Assembly (NCBI RefSeq): GCF_022682495.2
Contig: NC_071392.1
Coordinates: forward strand, 103,220,896 to 103,284,895
From: Desmodus rotundus
Lineage: Eukaryota; Chordata; Mammalia; Chiroptera; Phyllostomidae
DNA: 64,000 bases
Direction: 5' to 3'
Under the pieces are notes generated by a model that did not search any database, was not told the origin of the DNA, and was given only the letters and a program-made list of their open reading frames with translations. Position numbers and translations under genes: made by a program. Below are positions 46,790 to 57,887 of the stretch, one piece after another; position 1 is the stretch's first letter; each line of letters starts with the position of its first letter.

Positions 46790-47440
46790 AGAAATCAAAA
46801 GCAAGGGGCCCAGTGAGGGGCAGCGCCTCTAGCAGGGCGGCCTGGCTGTGTGCCCCGCACTGCACTGTCAGAAGGAGTCGTTTGCATGGAAACTAGGGGA
46901 GGAGCCGAAAGAAAAGTGGGAGAGCTGTATGGCAGAAAGGACAGCCAGCAGGACCTGGGGTGTGAGCGGGAGGAGCTGGAGGTGAGGGCAGAAGGGAGAA
47001 GGAGAGGCCAATGGAAAGTCACTGAAATGTTCTCAGCAGGTCAAGTGTTTCTTCCTGACTTATGTTTCCATTCACGGTGGAAAGGGCGTGGCCCAGGGAC
47101 AAGAGCGGGGTCAGGGAGACCAGTTGTCCAGGTGGGAGACGATAGGGGTGCAGAGGGAATGGGGTGGATGGTGGATGGAGCAGGTTCTGTTTTGAAGGCC
47201 TGGCAGGCAGAGCTTGCGATGGATTGCAAGTGGGAGGGGGTGAAGGAGAATCAAGGATGACTCCTAGGTTTTTGGCTGAGCTGGTGGGCAGATGGCGGTG
47301 GCATTTACAGAGATGGGAGACTGGGGGAGGAGGAACGGGTGTCTGGGCTGATGACCGACATCAGGCTGCTTTGCCAACATCACCCACCAGGCCAGGGGCT
47401 AGGCTGCTGACTGGCTGTGTGTAGCCCACCCAGAACAGTG
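46790..47440 (-). mobile_element. L2 region, antisense
   Basis: GTCAGGGAGACCAGTTGTCC, AATCAAGGATGACTCCTAGG and GGCATTTACAGAGATGGGAG match the inverted upstream part of the L2 3' region. Confidence 0.75.
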
Positions 47441-48352
47441 GGCAAACATGCTGCTGGAATAAACAGCCTCCACCGAAGGGAGTGCATTGGAGAATTACAA
47501 GTGAAAGGAACATTTACGGGTGAAGCTTCTCAGAGAGGAAATGACCAATGATTGCTCAGTGCCGTTGATTAGAAGGGTGACCTGCCCTTTGCCGGGGTCC
47601 CTCTGCCACCTCCCCTCCATAGAGAAAGACAGTAACAGAATTTTCTCCCTGAAGCTTCTACCGCCAGAGCCAGCAGAAGGCAGAAGAGGAGAAATTAACT
47701 TCACGATCTGACAGCCCAACGTTCATTAATGAAATTCCAATACTGCCTCTTCGACATCTGCTCGACTCATTCGGGTTTAGGAACCATTTTCAAGCCTTAG
47801 CTTTTCATCACTAAAAACAGAAATCACATGTGACTCCGTTTTGGAAAATCAGGAATCAGGAACAGTTTCCCCTGAGCCCCCACTGCGAGGAAAGCTTGTT
47901 GGGGAAGCAGGTCCCAGGAATCCAGTGTCACTATTCTGAATTGAGCTGCCAACAAGCAACACTAGGGGAACAGGGGCATCCTTCTGCTCAGATGTGGCCT
48001 CGGGTTGCTGCTGTTTGTCCCCCAGGCGTTTCTCTCACCCTCCTGCTAGGGACAGAGCTCTTCTGTGGGGGGGGGGGGGGGCGGGGGTGACAGCCATGGG
48101 CAGACAGCTTACAGTCTGGTCCAATGACATTGTGGGCATTCCAGGGGCATTCGAGGACGAGGAGAGGGCTGCCTGTGCATTCCAGCCTGGAGGGGGGACA
48201 CCAGTAGCTGGAGGATGGTACTGGACACAGGTACTTTCCCACCTGTGGCCTGCGCTCAGGGACCTCCGCCCCCCACCTGTCTAGGTCAAGCTTCAGTTCC
48301 AGCCTTTGCCCAGACCCACAGCCTCTCTCCTCCCTCCTCCTCTTCAAGCAAG

Positions 48353-48750
48353 AATAGAAAATAGCAGCCACTTAAACAAGATAGAATTTTGCTTCCCACC
48401 CACATAAAAAATATTTGGAAGCTGGCAGTCCAAGGCAGGCACAGTGGCTTCAAGGTTATCAGAGACCAAAGCTCTTTCTCTACCTTTCTGTTCTACCATG
48501 CTTATTGCAAGGCTCCCATCTTCAAGGTCTCCTCGTGATTCACAATGGCTGCCTAAGTTCCTATCACCGCCATATTCCAGGCAGTTAAGAAGGAAGAAGC
48601 AGAAGGGCAAAAGGATGGACCTTCAAGTTCATTCCTTTTAAGGACCTTATGCCAGACAATCACATACAAAACAGAGCTTATTTCCCTAGCCACACCATCT
48701 CAGCAAGAAATGTGGGGCACACTCAAATTTGGGTTATTCGAGGAGGGTGT
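48353..48750. repeat. ~400-bp interspersed repeat, copy B
   Basis: Partner of 45876-46284. It shares AATAGAAAATAGCAGCCACT at one end and the ...GGTGT end; flanks differ immediately outside. Confidence 0.8.
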
Positions 48751-48759
48751 CCCCAGGCC

Positions 48760-50880
48760 ACAGTAAGTGAGGGTTTACTTAGCTGGGCCCTTCAGCTGGA
48801 CTAGAATCAGCTAAGGATTGCAAACTCCGCACCTACGGGGCCAGGCAGGCGTTGCAGATGAGGGAAGGGGGCACAGTGGGGACCAAGGAGAACCGGGTGG
48901 GGCCCTTCTACAGCCAGCCTTTGCTTAAACTTGCCTGCTGGCCCATGAAGGCCGGGTCTCTGTGTTTTTTCAAGCAAAGCCTCAAAGCTGGATTGATGTG
49001 AAATCTCCCCATTAAAAATACAAAGTTAGCAATTAATTCAAATTTTTGAACACTTTCAAGCAGATCTAAAAATCAAACACCTGTGCAGACAAGCTTCTGT
49101 CCGGAGGCACACTCAGTGTGTGAGTGTGTGTTACACTATAATTGGGAGCCACAATAACTAAAAACTTTAAAAGCTAGCATGAATGAAGTGCCTCCTGTGG
49201 GCCAAGCATTGGACGAAAGGCTTCACCTATTTATTTCCTAATCAGGATGCTGCCTCAGTCCAGGTGAGAGACAACTGTGCGTGGACACAGATTTAAGTCA
49301 AAATACTGGGTTTTATTTTTCCTGCATAGCCCACTGTCACCACTTTCCCACGGAGCGCCTGGCATCCCAGACTCTAATTATTTACATGTAATTTTAAGAA
49401 AACAAACAGCAGAAGGCATCACGTCCTTAGTTCCTCATCCAAACCAGTGCCCCTGTGCCTTCAAGGTTGGGGGCCATAGGAGTGCGTCTGGGAGGGCTTC
49501 AGGGTGCACCTGCTCCCAACTGACGTGGGTTTTTAGGGCAGAAACAGGCTATGAGCCACCTAAGTCCCAGGAATGACAAAAATTGGGTCACATGTTGAAT
49601 CTTGAAAGCCCCAGCACCTGCTAAGACCCCATGGGTAGCGATTGCTCTGACCCAGAACTTCAGAAGAGCAAATGACCTCGGCATCTCCTCCAATGCCCAG
49701 GTGATTCACGGGATCAGGTGACGGGGCAACACACGCCGATTTTACCCCTTACAGACTCACTTTGGTGTGCATCCAAAATACACCATTAGCCCCTCAAATC
49801 CAGAATGTCACATAGGACTTAGGTTGAGCTTCAAGTTGATTTTTTAAAGTCCCTTACAGCAAAATATCAAGTAAGTAATAGCATAGGCGGCCCACGGAGA
49901 GGCCCCTAAAAGGCAATCACAAAGTGGCGGGGGGAGGGCAACTGGGTATCATGGGGGAAATGCCGCGTTCCTGGCAGGTGAGTGGTTTGGGCACCGAAAC
50001 TTCAGTGCCATCGACAGGGCAGGGGTGGGGCTCCCTGGGCCCGTTAGAGTCACAGAGTGGTGTCAGGGTGACTTAATTCCTGGCCCAGCGAGGTAGGAAG
50101 GTTCGATCACGGAAAGAAACTGCGTCTGTTTTTGTCTGCCTGTCCCAGGTTTATGTTGGACGACATGAGTTTTGGTTGGCTGGCTCGGCTTTGTTGAAAA
50201 TAGCAAAACCAGGCCTTTTTATTTCTGTGTGGCCCCGTCTTCGAGGTTGCTCCCTCCCACCAGTGCCGTTCGTCTGCATTAGGGCTGTGCTGGGCCAGGA
50301 GGTTTGCTCTTACGTGTTCGAGTTCCAGATGTGGCTTTCCAGAGCCTCGTCGCCGTGGCAGTTTTAATAAAGCAGGTTACTGTCCCCAAGGGGAGGCTTA
50401 ACATGCAGTGGTGCTTACGCACAGATGCTGCTGTCATCTCTGGCGTTGTGGGATTGCACTTTCATAGCGGACCGACACCACTCTCCCTCCGCTGCCTTCT
50501 TCCGGCAGGGCGGGGCGCACCGAGCAGGCACGCACTGGCCACGATGACCAGTCAAGGGCAGCCGATCGCTCACTTCCTCTGAAATTAGTGGGATGGAGCT
50601 GTGAGCACTTGGAGACCCCGGTTTTGCACAGGTTAAAAATAAGAAACGGTTCTACAGGCTGTGTGCTTTTTGCCAACACAGCGTTCGGGGCTGAATGTTC
50701 ACCAGGTGACGGCCTCTCCGTTGTCCAGGAGAAGGGTAGAGAGGGTTGGGTAGGTGGCCGGCTTTGTCCTTTCTGCAGTCGCTGCAGACCGAGAGAAGCA
50801 GTGATCTTATTGCCTCCTTTGTCTTCATCGTTTGCGAAGAGCAGCCAGAGGGTTGGTTCTGCCTGGACTGCCCTGGATTC
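48760..50880. other. intron 2 stretch, little recognisable
   Basis: Only one MIR-like fragment was assigned. The AT-rich part near 49005-49075 is repeat-poor. No coding frame is supported. Confidence 0.55.
49170..49260 (-). mobile_element. MIR-like fragment, antisense
   Basis: AATGAAGTGCCTCCTGTGGG CCAAGC then TTCACCTATTTATTTCCTAA. Confidence 0.45.
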
Positions 50881-50884
50881 ATTT

Positions 50885-51480
50885 CTTCACGGAATATTTA
50901 TTGAGTACCTATTGTATGCCAGGCACTGTTCCAGGCCAGGGCTGCGAGGCATAGTTGGCAATGGCAGCTCTTGTGTGCCTGACATCTGGGGCGGCAGCAG
51001 AATGACAAGCAAGAGCAAAAAGTGAAAGTGTACACATGCATTGTGTGTGAGCTAATGCATTGGAGCTGAGCGTGTAAAACAAGGAAGAGGATATGAAATA
51101 TCCAGTCGGGATGGGGGAGTAAAATTGTGGATGTGGTGGGCAGGGAAGGCATCACTAAGAAGAGAACTTTGGAGTGAAGACAAGAGGGGGGTGAGGGCCC
51201 AGGCCGTGGGGAGCTGGGGGAAGAAGTCCCAGGGAAGGGGCACGGCACAGGCAAAGGCTCTGAGGTGGGAGTGAGCCTAGCTGTGGAACGGGGAGGGAGG
51301 GGGCGCTGGATCCCACAGGGCCTGTGGACCACCACAGGGACTTCATTCTTGAGTGAGCAGGAGCCATGAGGGGGCTGAGGAGAGGAGTTGCAAAACCAAG
51401 GCCTTCAGGGACCAGGCAGGTAATGGGGATGCGTGAAGTTGGTGTGAGGCTATAGGGAATGCTGGGGAGTGTGGCCAACC
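50885..51480 (-). mobile_element. L2 3' region, antisense
   Basis: ATTTATTGAGTACCTATTGT, ATGCCAGGCACTGTTCCAGG and ACAGGCAAAGGCTCTGAGGT. Confidence 0.85.
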
Positions 51481-51537
51481 AGAGAGCACGTGATCTGTTT
51501 AGTGCTACTTAAAGTCAGATTTTTAAAATCCACTGCA

Positions 51538-51570
51538 TAAAACACACACACACATACACATACATACGTC
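51538..51570 (+). repeat. (CA)n/(CATA)n tract
   Basis: AAAACACACACACACATACA followed by CATACATACG. Confidence 0.75.
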
Positions 51571-51639
51571 CATGGACACAAACCAGCTTGGGCTCCTGAG
51601 TTATATGGAAACCCAAAGAGTAAGACAATTTTTTGGTTA

Positions 51640-52025
51640 TTTTAGCAGATCTCTGTTAAGCCCCCACTATGTGCTGGGCACTGTCCTAGGCTTGGAAATA
51701 TGACAGTGAACAAAGTAGGCCTAAACTCCTGCCCTCATGGAGCTGTTCCAGTGGAAGCGACAGGCAGCAAGCAAACAAGTGAACTAGGAGTGACTTTGGG
51801 GCCTCAGGGCAGCAACTGCCCTGGGGAAAAGGGAGGCAGGAAACAGAGTGAGGGGGGCTGGGGGGTGCGGCAGTTTTAGTGCTGGGCCAGGGGAGGTGTC
51901 ACTGAGATGTCTGACATTTGGTCACTAACCTGAAGGTGGCCAGGAGGGAGCACCCCCGGTGAAGGGTACCTCTCAGGCAAACACCATAAGGTGGGAATGT
52001 GGCCGCCATTCAAGCTTGGGGCCTC
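51640..52025 (-). mobile_element. L2 3' region, antisense
   Basis: CCCACTATGTGCTGGGCACT, GACAGTGAACAAAGTAGGCC and CCTGCCCTCATGGAGCTGTT. Confidence 0.85.
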
Positions 52026-52529
52026 AAGGGCATGACCTTGACCTTGCTATCTCTGTTTGTAGTGGCAGGAACTGATTGGCCAGGAGAAGCCGGCCTGGGA
52101 TCCCAAGGGGCCAGGTCCCCAGGAGCAGCCTGAGGCTGATGAGGCCCCAGGGCTCTGCCAGACCAAGACAGGGGCCCTGAGACTGTGCCACACTCCATCA
52201 GGCTCCAGTGAGGCAGCACCTGCTGGTTGAGGGAAGCTTCAAAACACCCACCTCCTGCATCTCCTCCAGTGGGAGCACTTCACGCCCGGTGGAAAGCTGG
52301 GACCCTTGGGGACTTTTTAAGAGGGCATGTGACCTTGGTACAGATGTTCATGCAGTCCCAGGTCCTGACAGTTCCTATTCAAACACAAAGCCTGGTCTTT
52401 CCTCCACCCACCAGGGGCAACCTTGGCCACAAGACTCGGGAAACAGCGGGCTCCAGGAGGGTGTCCCTTATAAAACCCCCTCTGTGCTGGGCTTGAAAGG
52501 CTTTGCTCTGTTTTCTTCAGTCATTCAGT

Positions 52530-53125
52530 GACTTTTTTCAAAGCATTGATTATATATTCCTGGGGGTGGGCAAGGTAGACAGCACAGGATCACCTAGAAC
52601 TCTCACACCAGAAGGAGAGGCAGATCCTAAACAAGCAAACCAGTAAAAAAGACCATTTCAGAAGGAGACAAGTACTAAAAAGAATCATACACCGGTGTGA
52701 TAGGAAGAAAGCAGGGTGGGGGTTCCTTCAGATAGTGAGACGGTGACCTCTCATTATTGACATCTGAATAATGGCACAAGCCAGCCAAAGCGAAATCTCA
52801 GAAAGAGCCCCAGGCAGAGGCAATAGCAAGTGCAAAGGTCCTGGGGCCGGGGTGAGCTTGAAGCATTTGAGGAACAAGGAGGCCAGTGTAAGCCAACTGA
52901 GCAAAGGGGACAGAGATGAGGTCAAAGAAACACGGGGAGAGGGTTGACAAGGAAGGGAAGGTCTTGGAGAGCCTTCCAGGCCACAGGGGGAAATTGAGTG
53001 TTTTTTGTGAGTGCAGTGGGGAGCTACTGGGTGGTTTTAAGCATGAAGAGAGAGGATCTGTGTTTGCCTCAGGGGAGCTCCAGCTCTGTTTCTTGGCAGA
53101 AAGATGGGATAAAGAGCCATGTAAA
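52530..53125 (-). mobile_element. L2 3' region, antisense
   Basis: AGAGCCCCAGGCAGAGGCAA, GCAAGTGCAAAGGTCCTGGG and GGAGCTACTGGGTGGTTTTA. Confidence 0.8.
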
Positions 53126-53254
53126 CCTCCTCATTCTTGGGGTTTAGGGACAGAGTGCTGAGGGCCTGATTGGGTGTTTCCAGGTCTGCAGGGGACTCTT
53201 GTGGTTGGGATCCGCCACTCCCCAGCAAGAGCCCCAAATGCCTGGTGGATGCCA

Positions 53255-53695
53255 TGGTGCTTTCCCGTGGCTGTCTGAACAAATCGCCACACTCGGGTTG
53301 GCTTAAAACAGCAGAAGCACACTCTCTCGCGGTTCTGGAGACAGAGGAACAACACGAGGGAGTGGGCAGGGCTTTGGCTCCTCCAGAGGTTCTAGGGGAG
53401 AATGCTTCCCTCTCCTTCAGCCTCTGGGGGCTGCAGATGCTGCTTGGCTTGTAGTTGTGTCCCTCTGATCTCTGCCTCCATCTTCTCACAGCCATTCCCT
53501 CTGTGTCCATGTGTCTCCTCCTTCTTTCTCTTAGAAGGACGCTTGTCATTGGATTTAGGGCCCACCTGGGTAATCCACAGCGATCTCACCTCAAGACCCT
53601 TCAGTGTATTCACAAAGACCCTTTTTTCAAATCAGGTCACAGTCACAGACGTCAGGGCTTAGAACACAGACGCACCCTCAGAGGGCGGGCCGTCA
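53255..53695 (-). mobile_element. MLT1-like MaLR LTR, antisense
   Basis: GGCTGTCTGAACAAATCGCC, GGCTTAAAACAGCAGAAGCA, CATTGGATTTAGGGCCCACC and TCAAATCAGGTCACAGTCAC occur in the order of an inverted MLT1 LTR. Confidence 0.75.
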
Positions 53696-53804
53696 TTCAC
53701 CCCTATGGACCGCAGGAACTGCAGGGAAGAGGGAGAGAGCTGAGGATGGCCCCTGAAGGAAGAGCAATTCCACTGTTTCCATGACCAGTGCGCGTTTGGG
53801 TACC

Positions 53805-53960
53805 AGCCATAATGCATCCGCTCATCACACACTGACTGTGCACCTGCTGGCTGTCACACACCACAGGGACAGTGAGGATGAGCAGTGAGCAGGGCGCAGT
53901 CTTCGCCCTCGTGGGGCATCGCCGTGAGTGGGACGCGTGTGCCCACGGCGGGGCATCCAC
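53805..53960 (-). mobile_element. L2 fragment, antisense
   Basis: CACACACTGACTGTGCACCT then GGGACAGTGAGGATGAGCAG and TTCGCCCTCGTGGGGCATCG. Confidence 0.5.
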
Positions 53961-53964
53961 ACAC

Positions 53965-54764
53965 ATTAGTGTTCTCTCCTTCCCACGTGCCTTACCCTGC
54001 TGCAGCCTCCTGGAGAAACAAGACCCGGCATGAAGGAAACCGCCGTACCTGGCGGTGTGTAATTAAGCCCTAATAACATGTGCTGAACGTAGGACAGGAG
54101 CTCCGGGGAGTTAGAAACCAGAGTGATCCCAGAGGGCAGCCAGAAGAGGCGCGGATCAACGGCTGGGTTAGATCTGGGGGCGGGTGGGAAGGGGCTCCCC
54201 AGCCAGGGGAGTGTGGGGACAGAGGGGGCGAGTGCGGTTCAGGGCTGACGTAGCGCATTTCGGCTGAGAATAAGTCACAGAGGAAGTGGGCCAGGGGCTT
54301 GGCGTGACCAGATTTTGAAAAGAGCAAACGATTCTTGGGCAGGTTCCAAAGAAAACAAAGGGTAATCTTCCCTCGGTTTACATAATGGTTGCTTCCAAAA
54401 TATACATATAGTTATATTTATATCAGTGTGGATTAATATTCTGCAAAAAAAAAAGTCTTCTGTTTATAAAATAGAGTTCCATTCTAGGCTCAGATAACTT
54501 ATAAACAGATTTTTACCTACACCCTACAAACGCCCAGTGTAAGTGGGGGCTCAGGATGCTCCCTCATAGTGACGGTCCATCCCACAGTGCCTTGCTGGCC
54601 GCTGCCCGCAGATGCCAGTAGTACCCCCCTATCTGTCCCGGGAGATTTCTAAAATGTATCCCCATCCTCAGGAATGGGGGTGCCACCCAGTTGAGAGCCA
54701 CTCAGCACGCCCCGTGCAGGAGGTAGGATCTCCTGGCTGCCTCTCACCTCCGCTCTGCTTGCAG
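53965..54764. other. intron 2 3' end, no gene seen
   Basis: Contains an AT-rich stretch (54375-54530) with TATACATATAGTTATATTTA and an A10 run. The splice branch region is not uniquely identifiable. Confidence 0.55.
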
Positions 54765-55004
54765 GTTCCATGCAGGTGATGAACAAGACCCGGCGCATCA
54801 TGGAGCAGGGCGGGGCGCACTTCATCAACGCCTTCGTGACCACGCCCATGTGCTGCCCCTCGCGGTCCTCCATCCTCACCGGAAAGTACGTGCACAACCA
54901 CAACACCTACACCAACAACGAGAACTGCTCCTCGCCCTCCTGGCAGGCGCAGCACGAGAGCCGCACCTTCGCCGTGTACCTCAACAGCACCGGCTACCGG
55001 ACAG
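54765..55004 (+). CDS. SULF2: SULF2 coding exon, residues 59-139 (formylglycine active site)
   Basis: The acceptor is CTGCTTGCAG at 54764 and the donor ACAG|GTGAGG at 55004/55005. The exon is 240 nt, phase 1 at both ends. It encodes residues 59 (part) to 138 plus one base of 139. Residues 88-92 are C-C-P-S-R, the sulfatase signature in which C88 is converted to C-alpha-formylglycine in the ER by SUMF1; this residue performs sulfate-ester hydrolysis. LTGKY follows, with a lysine usual in sulfatase active sites. N-glycosylation sequons are visible at N65 (NKT), N112 (NCS) and N132 (NST). There is no stop or frameshift. Being symmetric, the exon could be skipped in frame, removing the catalytic residue. 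The next expected coding exon is not in the window. Confidence 0.97.
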
Positions 55005-57430
55005 GTGAGGGAAGCCGCTGCCGCGGGTGGACGGCCCGGCAGTGGCCGTGTGTCTCTCCCAGTGCTGCGCCTGTCCCGCGGGGCCGCCCTGGATGACTTT
55101 GGGTAGTGCGCCGACAACACGTTTTTAATCTCAAAGTTGTGCATTTATTTCTGTATGCGTTAGAAAAAGACGGACTGATTTGCCAACAGTGGTGGTAGAA
55201 AGTGGCCTTTTCAAAGGCATTTGAGAGTCCACTTAAAATATGAAATACAGCACAGAGAGAAGGCAGAAGTCCCCTGCACGAGTTTTCGTTCTCTGTGACG
55301 AGGTTGTTGCAGCCGTCGGGACTGATATAGTGACTTGAGACCATTAGCACAGAAGGAAGTTCCAGAAGAACGTGGGGCTGGGGACAGTGAGAGACTCTTG
55401 TAGCAGATGGAGAGGGGCGCAGGTGAAGATCATGTGGCCACTGTGGAACAGCCCAGAAGCTGATATGGTGAGGGACTGTGTGTCCATGCTTGGCTGTCCA
55501 CACTACCCGCCCAGTGCGGCATCCCGGGCTAGAGGGAGTGAGGTCTGTGTGCCTTGGCAGAGGTGTTTGGGTGGGTTCCGAAGACTCAGCTCCGAGGCTG
55601 GTTGCCTGAAGCAAGGGCACAATTACCTCCGACACCACCTCACCTCCAACACCACTCACCTCCGACACCATTGCACAATCCTCCAAACTCAATTAATTTG
55701 GTTTGCTTTAATTAAAAATAAATAAGCACTCCCACCTTGGCTAAGGAGCTGAGGCAGTTGTGAAATCAGATATTGTGGCTTGGATGTTGCAACTCCAGGA
55801 AATGTGTCCCGGGGACCAGGTACCTTTGGGGTGGAATGACACGAGGAAAGGACCAATGCCTCTCTCAGCCCTGGTCACAGCCGGAGCCCTGCGGCTTCCC
55901 TCAGTCACAGGGTGTGGCCGTGAGCACATGGGGGGGATCAAGTTGGTGAGGTGAGACTTCCTGCCGACTCACTCCACCGCCAGCGTCACCCAGAAAGTGG
56001 CTCCTACAGAGAGCACTAGGAAGGCCTCCATCCCGAACTCAGGGCTGTGTTGGCCCTGGGTCTCTGCAGAGAGTCACATGTCACAGTTCACCGAGGACCA
56101 CCATGCAGGTGGCTGCGGGGACCTGCATGTAGATGCAAAAGGCAGGATGGAGGGAGAGGGTGGGCTGCGGCAGACCAGAGGGAGCCGATGGCAAGGGGCA
56201 TCTGCCCTTCAAGTCCAGGTACAGCAGGTCCTCGAAAAACATCCCTTTGTTCAATGTCATTTCGTCATAATGTTGGTTAGATGCCTCAAGAACGTAACTC
56301 TTATTTATATAAATTAGCCTATGGCAAGCCTGGCTTCACTATACGTTATTTCCCTTCCAGTTGCAGACCCTACCGATGACGTTAAGTGAGAACTGACTTA
56401 ATTAGAGCCGTGGGTGCTAAGGGTTGCCAACTTTCAGATGTATCTACTCTGAACTTTCTGCTGAAATTGGCTGATTTCAGAAATGTTGGCAAAACTCAGT
56501 GTTAACTGTGGGCCAAACAAAACATGTCTGCGGGCTGAGGGTGGCTCACAGGCCCCTGTACAACCTCGGGCCAAAGGGCCTGTGTGGGAACCTTCAGCTT
56601 TGAGTGCCAAAGAGCATAAGGACCCTAAAAGTGCTCACATCAACCCCCCTTCTCCGACGGCCAGGACATTGGCAACCCAGAAAACAGGTTTGCCCAGAGC
56701 CATAAAATGGGGTGCTTCTGGCTTCATCAAAATGGAAATGAGACTGGGGGGCTTCAAAGGCATGGGCCCCGCATGGTCACATTGGAAGGCAACGCATATC
56801 TCGCAGTATCTAGGGGCTCGTGGTGGGAGCCGGAGCCCAGGGTTTCGGAATCATACAGCCGGTGCGAGGAAAGGAACCATCTCTCAGGAATACTCTTCTA
56901 ATTTGATTTCTTATCCTCAAACTTACACAAATCACCAAAAGCTGTTTCCCCAAAGAACCGCTTTCATCAGACTCTGCTTAATTACCGTACCCTTGGTGAA
57001 GACTGGGAACCTAATGTCAACTGTAAATTTCTATACACAGAACACTGGCTTTTTGTGAAAGTGTCACTGAGAATTTTATTCATTGTATTGAGAAGGCCCC
57101 TCCATACAAGGAACCCCATTCCAACCTGACTCTCAGAACTGAGGACCCTGAAAAACGTTCTTACTTGGAACTGGCATGCTCCCAGTCGTTAACTAACAAG
57201 ACCCGTGTCCCCATGTATACTTTCCCTCTTTGCCCTGGCAGCTAGGAAACTCATATTTGAGTTTTACGTTAAGTTGCTGCTTAAAGTGAAAACATTTTAA
57301 AGCTACCACTACCTAATATTAGTTATGTTGGTCGCTGCTATTTGATTGAGGAAAATAACAAGAAAACTATAATAAATTCAAAAATTCCTCTTAAATTAAT
57401 TTGATTTTTGTGACTCATATTAGAAAATAT
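55005..57430. other. intron 3 5' part, no gene seen
   Basis: Short unrelated frames only. A repeat-like stretch with GGTCCTCGAAAAACATCCCT and TCATTTCGTCATAATGTTGG near 56230-56275 looks like a DNA-transposon relic that I cannot name. Confidence 0.5.
55624..55672 (+). repeat. 16-17-bp tandem repeat, three units
   Basis: ACCTCCGACACCACCTC, ACCTCCAACACCACTC and ACCTCCGACACCATTGC follow each other directly in intron 3. Confidence 0.75.
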
Positions 57431-57443
57431 AACTTTTTTTTTT

Positions 57444-57650
57444 GCCCTGGCTGGTGTGGCTCAGTGGATTGAGCACTGAAATGCAAAGCAAAGGGTCCCC
57501 AGTTCGATTCCCAGTCAGGGCACATGCCTGCAACCCAGGCCAGGTCCCCAGTGGGGGGCACATAAGAGGCAACCACACATTGATGTTTCTCTCCCTCTCT
57601 CTCCCTTCCCTTCTCTTTAAAAATACATAAATAAAATCTTTAAAAAAAAA
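57444..57650 (+). mobile_element. Ves SINE (bat-specific), sense
   Basis: Begins GCCCTGGCTGGTGTGGCTCA, has the RNA-polymerase-III B-box-like GGTTCGATTCC-type segment (here AGTTCGATTCCC) and ends in an A-rich tail. The target duplication AGAAAATATAACTTTT lies at 57422 and again at 57656. Confidence 0.93.
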
Positions 57651-57887
57651 AGAAAAGAAAATATAACTTTTTAGTCCCCCCAAAACCAGTCGTTATCTAT
57701 TCTTGCTGGGTCTGCAGACACATGAAACCCTGCATTCTCGGGCAGGGCAGCTGGTTGAGTTGGACTTGAGTTTGTGTGTGAGACTCCCAGGATAGCGGCT
57801 GTTCATTACTCTCAGTTAAAAGTCCACACTGCTTGTGGGGGGGCTGCCCCACTCACAGTCAGGAATCGAGCAGAGACTCAACCAGTT

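Larger units (their letters stand above)
39443..54764 (+). other. SULF2: SULF2 intron 2
   Basis: The intron runs from GTAAGC to TTGCAG, about 15.3 kb, phase 1. Most of it is built from antisense L2 relics with one Ves SINE, one MaLR LTR and a pair of highly similar 400-bp repeats. No open frame here resembles a protein. Confidence 0.95.

Noticed and set aside
45876..48750. LTR pair of a second provirus
   Set aside because: The 400-bp copies have no TG...CA ends, primer-binding site or matching target duplication, and the DNA between them is L2-derived.
56483..57058. 191-codon plus-strand open frame in intron 3
   Set aside because: No family resemblance and ordinary base composition; long frames of this size arise by chance in 64 kb.
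57444..57650. tRNA gene suggested by promoter-like A and B boxes
   Set aside because: The tRNA-like part is the head of a Ves SINE with A-tail and target duplication.
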